A DNA stretch of 64,000 nt from Archangium lipolyticum (GTDB lineage Bacteria > Myxococcota > Myxococcia > Myxococcales > Myxococcaceae), in the NCBI RefSeq assembly GCF_024623785.1, contig NZ_JANKBZ010000011.1, positions 124,001 through 188,000 on the forward strand, written 5' to 3'. Both the position numbers and the translations under genes were made by a program. This document shows, piece by piece, positions 44,502 through 53,586 of the stretch. Position 1 is the stretch's first letter. The number at the start of each line of letters is the position of its first letter. Under the pieces are notes generated by a model that did not search any database, was not told the origin of the DNA, and was given only the letters and a program-made list of their open reading frames with translations.

Positions 44502-45650
44502 ATGCGTATCGCCATCGTCGGCACGGGCTACGTCGCCGACTACTACCTGAAGACGCTGCCCAACCACCCCCGCCTGCAGTTGGTGGGCGTCATGGACCGG
44601 GACGGGCCCCGTGCCGAACGCTTCGCGCGTTTCCACCACGTGCCCCGGGTGTACCGCACCTACGAGGAGCTCCTCGCGGATGAGCGCGTGGAGTGCGTGG
44701 TGAACCTGACCAACCCGGGCAGCCACTACGCGTTGACGAAGGCGGCCCTGGAGGCGGGCAAGCACGTCTACTCGGAGAAGCCGCTGGCCATGGAGATGCC
44801 CCTGGCCGAGGAGCTGGTGGCGCTCGCCGAGTCGCGGAGGCTCCAGCTCGCGAGCGCGCCGTGCAATCTGCTCAGCGAGACGGCGCAGACGCTGTGGAAG
44901 GCGCTGCGCGAGGAGCGCATTGGCAAGGTGCGCCTGGTGTACGCGGAGCTGGACGACGGGCCCATCCACCTGATGAAGCCCGAGCGGTGGCGCAGCGACT
45001 CGGGCAACCCGTGGCCGCTGAAGGACGAGTACGAGGTCGGCTGCACGCTGGCCCACGCGGGCTACTACATCACCTGGATGGTGGCCTTCTTCGGCCCGGC
45101 CGTGCGCGTCACGTCCTTCTCCACGGTGCTCACGCCGGACAAGGGCCAGGAAGTGGAGCGGCAGACGCCGGACTTCAGCGTGGCCTGCATCGAGTTCGCG
45201 TCGGGCACGGTGGCGCGGCTCACGCACAGCATCTACGCGCCGTATGACCACGGGCTGCGGATCATCGGAGACCGGGGCATCCTGAGCACGCAGGAGTGCT
45301 GGACCTACGGCTCGCCGGTGTACCTGCGGCGGAGAGACGCGCTCGGGTTGAAGGCGGAGAAGAATCCGCTGAAGGCGAAGCTGCTGGGGCTGGGCCCCGA
45401 GAAGCTGCCGCTGGTGCCCGGTCCCGGCCAGCCCCGCGCGGCGAGGAAGGCCAACGTCATGGATGTCTCGCGAGGCATCGCCGAGATGGCCGAGGCGGTG
45501 GACCAGCGGCGTCCGTGCAGGCTGTCCCCACGGTTCGCCCTGCACGTGAACGAGGTCACCCTCGCCATCCAGCACCCGGTGGAGCCCGGCACCCCGAGGA
45601 AGATGACGACGACGTGCGGCCCCATCGCGCCGATGCCGTGGGCGCTGTAG
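44502..45650 (+). CDS. Gfo/Idh/MocA family oxidoreductase, second copy
   Basis: A 382-aa protein from ATG 44502 with AAGGAGAC upstream. The Rossmann motif is IAIVGTGYVADYYLKTL and the EKP motif is YSEKPLAMEMPLA. It differs strongly from the first copy, so it is not a recent duplicate. The C-terminal domain has CTLAHAGYYITWMVAFFGP. The pair probably acts in the same sugar or cyclitol pathway; substrate unknown. It ends 10 bp before the convergent STAS-like gene. Confidence 0.9.
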   Translation: MRIAIVGTGYVADYYLKTLPNHPRLQLVGVMDRDGPRAERFARFHHVPRVYRTYEELLADERVECVVNLTNPGSHYALTKAALEAGKHVYSEKPLAMEMPLAEELVALAESRRLQLASAPCNLLSETAQTLWKALREERIGKVRLVYAELDDGPIHLMKPERWRSDSGNPWPLKDEYEVGCTLAHAGYYITWMVAFFGPAVRVTSFSTVLTPDKGQEVERQTPDFSVACIEFASGTVARLTHSIYAPYDHGLRIIGDRGILSTQECWTYGSPVYLRRRDALGLKAEKNPLKAKLLGLGPEKLPLVPGPGQPRAARKANVMDVSRGIAEMAEAVDQRRPCRLSPRFALHVNEVTLAIQHPVEPGTPRKMTTTCGPIAPMPWAL

Positions 45651-45660
45651 CCCGTGCCGG

Positions 45661-46116
45661 CTACCTGGGGCGCCGCATGGGCTGTGCGCTGAAGTCGCGG
45701 CGGATGCGTTCGGCCGCCTCCTCGAATCCGGCCTCCGCGAGCCTCGCCGTGGTCCATTTCACTCCCTCGGCCATGTCGCGGATGACGATGTAGGACGTGG
45801 GCATGGGAATCACGTGGAAGATGGCGCTCTGCACCAACCGGATGAACGGAGAGGTGACGATGAGCGCGCAGCCGATCAGGCGCTCACGAATGAGTTCCTG
45901 ATGCGCCTTCAGCCACTCGGCCTGTTGCTGCCGCTGCGCGGCCGTGAGCAGGGCGAGCTCACCCATGTCGACGATGCTGACGTACCGCTCCCCCCGCAGG
46001 AGATAGGCCTCCCCCCTGGCCAGATACTCTGTGTGGTCCGCGTCCGTCGGAACCCCATGGAACCGGGAGATGAGCAGTGGCCAGTGTGAGTCGTCGACCG
46101 TGATGGAAGCACCCAT
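45661..46116 (-). CDS. STAS/SpoIIAA-like small protein
   Basis: A 151-aa protein from ATG 46116-46114 with AGGAGGC upstream. The fold pattern of strand (WPLLISRFHG), helix, RYVSIVDMGELALLTAAQR, helix and IVIRDMAEGVKW resembles the STAS/SpoIIAA-like proteins common in myxobacteria. No catalytic residues are evident. It could bind a small ligand or a partner protein; function unknown. Confidence 0.55.
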   Translation of the reverse strand: MGASITVDDSHWPLLISRFHGVPTDADHTEYLARGEAYLLRGERYVSIVDMGELALLTAAQRQQQAEWLKAHQELIRERLIGCALIVTSPFIRLVQSAIFHVIPMPTSYIVIRDMAEGVKWTTARLAEAGFEEAAERIRRDFSAQPMRRPR

Positions 46117-46304
46117 GCCTCCTCCTGGGTGCCAGCATGCCCGATTCCACACCGACGAATTCAACCCACCCTGGCCAGGAGTGGCTCGAAGTGGATCCGC
46201 CTTCACGCCAGGTGCCAGCGAGGCGGAAAGGCCAGCAACGGGCCATGCTGCTTCTTGGTGGAGGACGGTGGGCCCGTCCTCCACCGGAGTGTCCGACCGC
46301 GCCG

Positions 46305-48452
46305 CTAGTAGTTGTAGCGGTAGACGTAGATGTTCGACGCCGTGCCGTCGGACTCGTGCCAGGCGACAAGCGGCTGACCGTTGTTGTCGAGGGTCAGCAC
46401 CGGCTTGAAGGCCGCCGTGCTGATCCCCGAGGCCGCGCTGAGCGGGGCCCCCAGGAGCTGCCACTCGCTGCCCGTCCAGCGGCTCACCCTGATGGAACGC
46501 TCGGGTGAGGAGAAACCACTCCAGGCGATGAGGGGATGCCCGTCATTGCCCATGATGAGAGAGGGCGCTGTATTGTCCGTCGAGATGCCGTTGATGGGGG
46601 AGGTACCGAGCATCTTCCATGCGCTCCCATCCCAGCGAGCGGCGTAGATGACACAACCCGACTGCTCGGAGCCATCCGGGCACTCCTGCCAGGCGATGTA
46701 CGGGTTGTCGGCCCCGTCCAGCGTCAGTGAAGGATAGGTCGCCTTGCGCTTCAGCGGGCTGGTGACCACCTCTCCGCCCAGGAGGCCAGCGCCATTGCTC
46801 TTCTGCACGGCGATTCCTCGGACGGATAGGGAGTCTGAATACGCGTCATAGGCAACGACCTCCGCGTTCTTCGCGGCCACCGTCGCGACCTGGACCCACC
46901 CGACGTTGTGGATGCGATTGGTGGGCTGCTCGATGGAGAACTGAGCCGACCAGAAATTGTGGGTCGGATTCAACCAGAAGAGGGGCTCCAGGTAGGTCAA
47001 CGTACCATTGTAACGACTCGTGACGACAACCGGGGTGTTGGAGCTGGCGAGCGTCATGGCCGGGGCCCCGCGAGTCTCGGAGTCGGGCAGAGGGCCGAAC
47101 TCAGGGAGAGCCTCCCAGGCACCACTCCACTTCTTCCCGTGGAGATTGATGCTGGTTCCGTTGGACTGGTACTCCCGCCACACGAGGTAGATCTGATTGT
47201 CGGAAGTGATGCTCATGGCGGGCATGTCCGCGCTGGTGGCGTTTCCATCGACCGCGCTCAGTGCGCCCCCCAGGGCTTCCCACTTCGTCCCGTTCCAACG
47301 ATGGGCGTGGATGTTCTTCGCGGTACCGCCGAGCTCGGCCCAGGCCACCACGGGATTGCCGTCCGTCCCGACCTTCATGGCCACGTTCTCGGCGGGAGTG
47401 TTCCCCGTCACCGCACTGAGAGCTCCGCCGACGGGCAGCCAGACCGGAAGCGAGAAGAGCCAGGCGGTCGACCCGGAGAGCGTGTTGCCCGCCAGGTCCG
47501 TCAGGGGCGCCGTGTCCATCCCCAGGGAGATGGTGACCGTACTCGGGACGGGCAGCGGCTCCGTCGGAGTCAGGGTCAGCGTCTTCCCATCCGTGGAGAG
47601 AGCGAGCGTCTTGGCGACGTTCGTCCCCCCCGCCCTCACCAGAATCGAGGAGTCGGTCACCGACGACGCCTTCAGCGCCTCGGAGAAGGTCACCTGGAAC
47701 GCCTGGCGGGCGGAGACATTGTTGCTTCCAGCCTCCGGCGTACGCGTCTGCGCGACGGGCGCCGTGCGATCCACCGTGACGGTGATGGCCGGGCTCGTGA
47801 ACGACGCGCCACCGCGGGTCGCACGTGCGGTGAGCTGATGGCTGCCCTCGGACTCCTGGGTCGTATCCCAGGTGTACTGGTACGGAGACCCGGTGAGCCG
47901 CGCCAGAACGGTCGCTCCCTTCAGCAACTCGACGAAATCCGCCGTCCCGCCCTCCACCGCCACCCGCAGCTGAACCGAGTCCTTCACGTACGCCTGTCCC
48001 TGGCTCGGGCTCTCCCACTTCACCAGGAGGTCTCCCTGCCGCACCACCGTGAGCGACACCGTGGTTTCCCGGGACAGCGAGCCAGCGGCCGCGCGCACCG
48101 TGAGCGTCGTGGTCCCGGGCGCCGCGTTCGCATCGACACTCACCGTCAGGGAGCCACTCGAGCTACCGGAGGCAATGGTGGCGGGCTGCGCCGAGATGCC
48201 CGCCGGGGGATTGACGAGGCTGACCGATACGTCGTCGCTGAAGCCATCCGTCCGGGAGAGGGAGAGTGGGAAGGTATGGCTGCCGCCCTGGAAGACGCTG
48301 GCCTGGGTGGACCCGGAGATGCTCAGCGAGAACCCTCCCTGAGGGTCAACGGTCCCCGAGTCGGGCTGCTGCCCATCGACATCGGGGACGTTGATGCAAC
48401 CGAAGCAGGACAACAACACCACTGGAACGAGAAATTTGGTTCGTAGGGGCAT
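46305..48452 (-). CDS. Surface lipoprotein with Ig-like domains and beta-propeller-like repeats
   Basis: A 715-aa protein from ATG 48452-48450, signal peptide with Cys in LLSCFGC. Order: an Ig-like domain (FSLSISGSTQASVFQGG), a second (VKWESPSQGQAYVKDSVQL), a Big_5-type domain (TRTPEAGSNNVSARQAFQVT), then about 370 residues of repeats with a recurring pattern of W.G..W..LG and NP.VAW.E (NPVVAWAELGG, NPYIAWQECPDG, HPLIAWSGFSS, QPLVAWHESDG), as in seven-bladed propeller-like surface proteins. It is probably exposed at the cell surface, in adhesion or binding. Role not identifiable. Confidence 0.8.
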   Translation of the reverse strand: MPLRTKFLVPVVLLSCFGCINVPDVDGQQPDSGTVDPQGGFSLSISGSTQASVFQGGSHTFPLSLSRTDGFSDDVSVSLVNPPAGISAQPATIASGSSSGSLTVSVDANAAPGTTTLTVRAAAGSLSRETTVSLTVVRQGDLLVKWESPSQGQAYVKDSVQLRVAVEGGTADFVELLKGATVLARLTGSPYQYTWDTTQESEGSHQLTARATRGGASFTSPAITVTVDRTAPVAQTRTPEAGSNNVSARQAFQVTFSEALKASSVTDSSILVRAGGTNVAKTLALSTDGKTLTLTPTEPLPVPSTVTISLGMDTAPLTDLAGNTLSGSTAWLFSLPVWLPVGGALSAVTGNTPAENVAMKVGTDGNPVVAWAELGGTAKNIHAHRWNGTKWEALGGALSAVDGNATSADMPAMSITSDNQIYLVWREYQSNGTSINLHGKKWSGAWEALPEFGPLPDSETRGAPAMTLASSNTPVVVTSRYNGTLTYLEPLFWLNPTHNFWSAQFSIEQPTNRIHNVGWVQVATVAAKNAEVVAYDAYSDSLSVRGIAVQKSNGAGLLGGEVVTSPLKRKATYPSLTLDGADNPYIAWQECPDGSEQSGCVIYAARWDGSAWKMLGTSPINGISTDNTAPSLIMGNDGHPLIAWSGFSSPERSIRVSRWTGSEWQLLGAPLSAASGISTAAFKPVLTLDNNGQPLVAWHESDGTASNIYVYRYNY

Positions 48453-48596
48453 GGTGCGCGGGCGGTGCATGGGGTGAGCCAGCGATTCAGCGCTGGAAGC
48501 CTGGATAGGGTTCCCTTGTGAATTCAGGAACTTCCAAGCCGCCCTCATGGCAGGGCGTTCCGTACCACGTCCTCGCTTCCGTCCAGGCGCATCCGC

Positions 48597-48622
48597 CTCG
48601 CTGGACGAACGTCCACGCAGCG
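48597..48622 (-). terminator. Hairpin after the FAD-oxidase gene, possible terminator
   Basis: Arms TCGCT/AGCGA and GGAC/GTCC around a GAAC/GTTC loop, with a 4-nt bulge on one side, 59-84 nt beyond the last stop of the minus-strand RiPP-like operon. There is no T tract, so termination is uncertain. Confidence 0.35.
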
Positions 48623-48680
48623 AGACAGAAATGTCCGGCACACGGGACGCACCTGGAACAGGCGCGCCGACCCGGAAACC

Positions 48681-49793
48681 TCACGCGGATGGGCGCTCCG
48701 AGGCCGATGCGAGCACACGCGCCGGCTCGAAGGCGGCGGCCACTTCGCTGTGCCCGTGCTCGATGAGCTCGGCCACGGCGCGGCCCGTGAGCGCGCTCGT
48801 GAGGATGCCCTGCCCCGCGTGCCCGCTCGCGATCAGCACCGAGCTCGTCCCCGGATAGCGGCCGATGAGGGGCTTGCCCCCCGGCGTCACCGAGCGCAGT
48901 CCCGCCCAGGCCCGGACGAAGCGCGCCTCGCGCAGCCTCGGCGCCAGCTTCGCCACTGTCGCCCCCAGGTGCATCAATCCCGTGGGCGTCACGTGGCACG
49001 CGAAGCCCGCGTCCTCCTCCGTGGCTCCCACGACGATCTCCCCCGTGCGCCAGGGCGCCAGGTACGTGGGCCCCGACACCACCCGCGTCAGCCGCACTTC
49101 CGGGTGGAAGATCGTCAGCATCTGCCCTCGCACGGGTTTCACCGGCAACGCCGGCAGCCCGGCGATTCCCCCGGACCATGCCCCCGCGCACACCACCAGC
49201 ATCCCGGCCCGGAGCGTCTCGTGCTCCGTCCGCACCTCGACGCCCCCGTCCACCTCGGCCACCGAGCGAGCGCTCTCGCCCAGGCGCACCCGCGCGCCCT
49301 TCCGGTGCACGTCGTGCAACAGCGCGTTGAGGTAGGCCTCCGTGTCCACCATGTAGCCCTGCTCGGTGACGAAGGCTCCGAGGATCGGCGTCCCCTCCAG
49401 CGCGGGCTCCAGCTCCACCACGTGCGCCGCGTCCGTCCACGTCCCCAGCCACTCGGGATGGCTCGCGGCCTTCTGACCGAGCGCGTCCCGGCCCTTCGCG
49501 TCCATCGCCACCCGGAGCACGCCCTGGCCGCGGCGCAGGTGCGGGCCTTCACCCAGTGAGGCGAGCTCCTCGGTCAGCGCACCGTGCGCCGCCCGCGTGA
49601 AGGCGAGCATGTCCGGATCGTCCAGCAGCCGCACCGAGGGAATCGCCACCCCCGCCGCCGCTCGCGAGCCCTGCCCTCCCGGCTCCACCGGGTCCAACAC
49701 CGTCACCCGAGCCCCGAGCGCCGCCACCCGGCGCGCCACCGACAGGCCCATCACTCCCGCCCCGAGGACGAGGATGTCCTGGCTCCCACTCAT
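48681..49793 (-). CDS. FAD-dependent amine/amino-acid oxidase (ThiO/DAO family)
   Basis: A 370-aa protein from ATG 49793-49791. FAD-binding motif near the N-terminus: ILVLGAGVMGLSVARRVAAL. Later family motifs include PVRGQMLTI, a substrate-domain WAGLRSVTPGGKPLIGRYP and GHAGQGILTSALTGR. Glycine-oxidase-like enzymes oxidise glycine or D-amino acids to imines with H2O2. It overlaps the LanB-like gene upstream by 4 bp (ATGA), so it is the last gene of the peptide-modification operon. It may oxidise a peptide-borne amine or an added amino acid; this is inferred. Confidence 0.85.
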   Translation of the reverse strand: MSGSQDILVLGAGVMGLSVARRVAALGARVTVLDPVEPGGQGSRAAAGVAIPSVRLLDDPDMLAFTRAAHGALTEELASLGEGPHLRRGQGVLRVAMDAKGRDALGQKAASHPEWLGTWTDAAHVVELEPALEGTPILGAFVTEQGYMVDTEAYLNALLHDVHRKGARVRLGESARSVAEVDGGVEVRTEHETLRAGMLVVCAGAWSGGIAGLPALPVKPVRGQMLTIFHPEVRLTRVVSGPTYLAPWRTGEIVVGATEEDAGFACHVTPTGLMHLGATVAKLAPRLREARFVRAWAGLRSVTPGGKPLIGRYPGTSSVLIASGHAGQGILTSALTGRAVAELIEHGHSEVAAAFEPARVLASASERPSA

Positions 49794-52081
49794 CGGTCCG
49801 CCTCGCTCCAGCGCACCGCCTGCATCCGCATCTCGCAGGTGTAGCGGCCCCGCTCGTCCTTCAGCCACAGCTGCTCCGGTGCCGGGTACATCTCCTCCAC
49901 CGAGAGCTGCTCCGCCGCTCGCGACAGGTACAGCAGCAGCTCCAGCGCGAACGGAGATGCCGTGTCGATCAGGTACGGCTTGCGCTCCGTGGTGCTGCGC
50001 ATGAACACGAAGCGTGGCCAACCACTCGCGCGGCGCTCGCGCTCCACCGCCAGCAGCAGGTCCATCCCGCTCACCTGCGAAAACGTGGTGGTCGGCAGCT
50101 CCCACCGCTCGCGCTGATACACCGCGCCGCCGATGCTCAGCCTCGGCAGGTGGCGGCCGTGGGTGCGCAGCTTCGCGTGCAGCACCTGCGGGTGCGCCAA
50201 CGCCGCGAACGGCGGGTACGTGTTGAAGTCGTCCAGCGGCATGTACAGCGAGAGCCTCTGCCCCTCACCGTCCACCAACACCGGGCCCTCCCGCGTGGGC
50301 AGCACCTTCACCTCGTGCGGCTTCAGCGCCCCCTGCTCCACGTCCAGCACGTCCGACACCGAGTACACCAGCCTCCGCCCAGGGTAGACGTAGAACCCCT
50401 TGTTGCGCCGGCGGATCGCGAGCCCCACCAGCCCTCGTGCCGCGGGCTCACGCTCCAACCACTGGCCGGCCACCGACTCGTAGCGCGCCCGGTCCGGATA
50501 GAAGGCGCTCAGCCAGCTCCACAGCATCAGGTGGTGGTGCACGCGGGCGCACATCACCTCGTAACCGTTCCCCGTCGCCGCGAGGCACACGTCCGGCAGC
50601 GCGTAACGGCCTCCCGGCTTTGAGGTGCCCAGGAAGTCCTCTGGCAGCGTCCGGGCCCGCGACATGTCCTCGTCGAGCAGGATCGGCGGCACCGGCGCGA
50701 AGCGGCTCCCCGCCACCTGGTCCGGACGCAGCCGCACCGCGTACTCCAGGAAGTCCAACGGGCGCTCCTCGGAGCCCAGTGCGTCGCGCACCTGCTCGCG
50801 GTAGCTGCCCTGCACCCGGTCTCCGTAGGCCGCCGAGAGCTCCAGTCCTCCCGACAGCTTCGCCGCCATCTCCTCGCTGAAGCGCCGGCCCAGCTTCAAC
50901 CGGAAGGGCGAGGAGGCCTCCTCGTAGAGGATGAGCCGGTCCGAATACACCTGTCCCTCTCCCCGGCGCGCGGGCTTGCCCGTGTACTCGGTGAAGCGCG
51001 TCTCCAACGTCTGCAACAGCTCCCGGCGGCGTGCCAGCCCCGCCCCCTCGAACCCGGCGCGCAGCCGCTCCAGCTCGTCCAGCCGCGACAGCCAGCGCTC
51101 CCGGGTCTCGGACGCGGGCAACGCCACCACCGCCTCGCGCAGGCTCTCGAGCGTGGCGAAGTCGTTGGCCACGAAGGGCAGCCCCAGCAGCACCACCGCC
51201 GACTTCACCAGCGGCACCACCCACCGCTCCACCGTCTCCACCGGCACGCCCAGCTCGCGCGCGGCCGCGTCCAGCGTCGGCGCCGTGGGCAGCACCCCGA
51301 GCAGCCGCTCCGCCTCCGGCGACAGCGCCACCTCCAGCTTCAGCGGCGCACAGCCCGCCCGGCCCGCCTCCACCTTGAAGATCGGATTGATCCGCAGCGG
51401 CAGGTGCGGGCGCACCGCGCGCTCCCGGCCCACCGCCCGCGCCAGCTCGGTGACCGCCCAGAACGTGAGGAAGGTGCGCCGCCGCGTACTCCCGCTCGGC
51501 ACCACGCGCACGTCCGTGCCGTCCTCGCCGTCGCACTCGCCGTAGGAGATGGGACCGAAGAAGCTCGTCGTCTCGTTCTTCGCGCAGAAGCGTTGCAGGT
51601 ACGTGTAGACCTGCCGCTCCACCCGGCGCGCCTCCGAGTTGTCCGGCCGCGCTTCCCCCTCCAGGTAGCGCGACCAGACGTTCTCGTACATCGCCGGGTT
51701 GGAGAAGAAGACGGCCTCCTGGATGGCGGGCTCCGCCGCTCGCTCGCGCAGGCGCCTCCGCAGTTCCTGCCGCTCTCCGGTATACCGGGCCGACAGCGCC
51801 GCCCGGCGCGAGCGGTAGCGCTCCAGCGCCTGCTGGCACCCGGGCCCGTACTTCGGCTTGAGGGAGGGCTCCCTGCCCCGCTCCAACGCCTCGCGGGCCG
51901 AGCGCGCCGCGTCCTCGCCCCCCGCGCCGCGCACCGCCTCCACCAGGGCCCGCTCGTCCTCCAACAGCACCGCCACCTCGGACCGCAGCGACTCCGAGAA
52001 GCCCAGGCCCTCCAACCAGTCGAATGGGAAGCCCGCGTGACGAAGTACGAAGACGTCGCCCAGCGTCCAGCGCCCGCTCAT
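49790..52081 (-). CDS. LanB-like lantibiotic dehydratase N-terminal/PEARL-type protein 2
   Basis: A 763-aa protein from ATG 52081-52079. It has the LanB N-terminal (glutamylation) domain hallmark QRFCAKNETTSFFGPISYG and the typical end of that domain: LPRLSIGGAVYQRERWEL, then RFVFMRSTTERKPYLID and YPAPEQLWLKDERGRYTCEMR. There is no SpaB_C elimination domain, and none is encoded nearby. LanB proteins use glutamyl-tRNA to dehydrate Ser/Thr; elimination-less relatives (PEARLs) add amino acids from aminoacyl-tRNA to a peptide end. This protein is more like the second type. It overlaps both neighbours by 4 bp. Confidence 0.82.
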   Translation of the reverse strand: MSGRWTLGDVFVLRHAGFPFDWLEGLGFSESLRSEVAVLLEDERALVEAVRGAGGEDAARSAREALERGREPSLKPKYGPGCQQALERYRSRRAALSARYTGERQELRRRLRERAAEPAIQEAVFFSNPAMYENVWSRYLEGEARPDNSEARRVERQVYTYLQRFCAKNETTSFFGPISYGECDGEDGTDVRVVPSGSTRRRTFLTFWAVTELARAVGRERAVRPHLPLRINPIFKVEAGRAGCAPLKLEVALSPEAERLLGVLPTAPTLDAAARELGVPVETVERWVVPLVKSAVVLLGLPFVANDFATLESLREAVVALPASETRERWLSRLDELERLRAGFEGAGLARRRELLQTLETRFTEYTGKPARRGEGQVYSDRLILYEEASSPFRLKLGRRFSEEMAAKLSGGLELSAAYGDRVQGSYREQVRDALGSEERPLDFLEYAVRLRPDQVAGSRFAPVPPILLDEDMSRARTLPEDFLGTSKPGGRYALPDVCLAATGNGYEVMCARVHHHLMLWSWLSAFYPDRARYESVAGQWLEREPAARGLVGLAIRRRNKGFYVYPGRRLVYSVSDVLDVEQGALKPHEVKVLPTREGPVLVDGEGQRLSLYMPLDDFNTYPPFAALAHPQVLHAKLRTHGRHLPRLSIGGAVYQRERWELPTTTFSQVSGMDLLLAVERERRASGWPRFVFMRSTTERKPYLIDTASPFALELLLYLSRAAEQLSVEEMYPAPEQLWLKDERGRYTCEMRMQAVRWSEADR

Positions 52082-53586
52082 GCCTGTACCCTCTCGAGGA
52101 CCGCCCGGCCCACCAGCGTCTCTTCCACCCTGGCGCGCTGTGACTCCGGCAACGTCGCGAAGAGCTCTCCCGCCGTCACCGGGTGCTCGGCCCCGACGAT
52201 CACCGGCACCAGCCGCGCGTCCACCGCCAGCACCCCTCCCGTGCGCAGGTTCGCCGCGTACCAGGACAGCTTCGCCACTCCGTCCAGCGTCGCCGGCAGT
52301 TGCACCAGCGCGCAGTCTCCATCCAGCCGCAACCGGTCTCCTCCGGAGGACAGGGTCCTCGGTGGGTGGAGCGAGGCCCAGGCCACCCGGCCAGGACTGA
52401 GCGGCGCACGTTGCAGCAGCTGCCCCGCCAGCGAGCCCATCAGCTCCGGGAGCCGGTCGCGAGGCACCGTCCCGGGGGCCTCGAAGGGCACGGTGCGCGC
52501 CAGATCCCAGCCCTCGGGCGATGGGAGGAAGCGCACCGGCACGCCCGCGAAGTCCTCGCCGGGACGCCCGCGCGTCCAGTGGAACCGCCTCACGCCCGAG
52601 ACCCAATCGAACAAGGGCCGCTGGCCGAGCAGTTCGAGGGTCCGCTCGTGCGCGGGCTCGTCCACGCCGGGAGCCCCCACCCACCACTCCGCCACCACGC
52701 GCACTCCAGCGGAGCGCAGGCGCTCCACCGCGGCGGCCAGCGCCTCCAGCGGCACGTACCCACCATCGGTCCCCAGCACCCCGCGCTCGTCCACCGCGCA
52801 GAAGCCCACCACCACCGTGAGGCAGCCACTCGCCACGAGCAGCTCCGGCTCGAGCAGTGCCCTCAGCGCCACGTGGCCCGCCCAGGGCCCACCATCCGCG
52901 GGCGGACGCGCGTCCTCGGGGCACCAGGTGAGCGGCTCCCGTGCATCCAGATCCAATGACGCCACCCGCCAGCGCAGGGGCACCACGTCCTCGGGGAAGG
53001 AGGCCCGCTGGAAGGCAGGGAGCGTGGACAGCACGGCGCGGTGGGCGCTCGCGAACGGGCCCGCCACCTCCAGCGGTACCGAGGCCGGGCAGGCCCCCGC
53101 CAGCTTCACCGCCGCCGGGAGTTGCAGATCCTTCTCCAGCCACAGCCTCACCCGCTCCGCGGCCGAGAGGAAATCCGACGCATGGGCCAGATCCTCGTCG
53201 AAGATCGCGGATTGCTGGACGTTGCGCAGCACGTCCACCACGCGCTGGGTGGTGCCGCCCTCCAGCTCGATGTCATCCAGCCGCAGGCGCACGCCCGACG
53301 GGGGGCCGGAGAGCGCCGTCAACATCGCGCCCAGGGCCCGCAGGGGCCGGTGCGCATCCGCTCCACTGCGCTTCAGCAACACGCGCGCGGCGCGCAGGAG
53401 CAACAACTCCCGCATCGTCTGGGGGGTGGCGACAGCGCGCTCCCGGGCCTGCACCGCTCGCGAGAGCGTCTCCGGGGCCAGCACGCGCTGGCAGAAGGTA
53501 CGTGCCACGTCGATCACGCACCAACCCTCGGGCGCGTCCGGCACGCACGTCACGTCACGGTGGGGAGGCAGGACGAGCAGCTTCAT
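52078..53586 (-). CDS. Unrecognised protein between two LanB-like genes, possible TIM-barrel
   Basis: A 502-aa protein from ATG 53586-53584, overlapping both LanB-like genes by ATGA. No family is certain. The stretch GGYVPLEALAAAVERLRSAG, then VRVVAEWWVGAPGVDEPAHE and LFDWVSGVRRFHW has the strand-helix pattern of a (beta/alpha) barrel and resembles the C-terminal part of radical-SAM RiPP enzymes, but there is no CxxxCxxC cluster motif. The Cys residues (TCVPDA, GWCVID, TFCQRV, TWCPED) are scattered. It could be a degenerate radical-SAM-like protein, a scaffold or a precursor-binding partner. Coupling to both LanB genes implies joint action. Confidence 0.5.
   Translation of the reverse strand: MKLLVLPPHRDVTCVPDAPEGWCVIDVARTFCQRVLAPETLSRAVQARERAVATPQTMRELLLLRAARVLLKRSGADAHRPLRALGAMLTALSGPPSGVRLRLDDIELEGGTTQRVVDVLRNVQQSAIFDEDLAHASDFLSAAERVRLWLEKDLQLPAAVKLAGACPASVPLEVAGPFASAHRAVLSTLPAFQRASFPEDVVPLRWRVASLDLDAREPLTWCPEDARPPADGGPWAGHVALRALLEPELLVASGCLTVVVGFCAVDERGVLGTDGGYVPLEALAAAVERLRSAGVRVVAEWWVGAPGVDEPAHERTLELLGQRPLFDWVSGVRRFHWTRGRPGEDFAGVPVRFLPSPEGWDLARTVPFEAPGTVPRDRLPELMGSLAGQLLQRAPLSPGRVAWASLHPPRTLSSGGDRLRLDGDCALVQLPATLDGVAKLSWYAANLRTGGVLAVDARLVPVIVGAEHPVTAGELFATLPESQRARVEETLVGRAVLERVQA

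Noticed and set aside
48453-48680. A possible RiPP precursor peptide in the gap after the oxidase gene
   Set aside because: Minus-strand frames here lack a good ribosome site and merely extend the start of the lipoprotein gene; nothing resembles a leader/core peptide.
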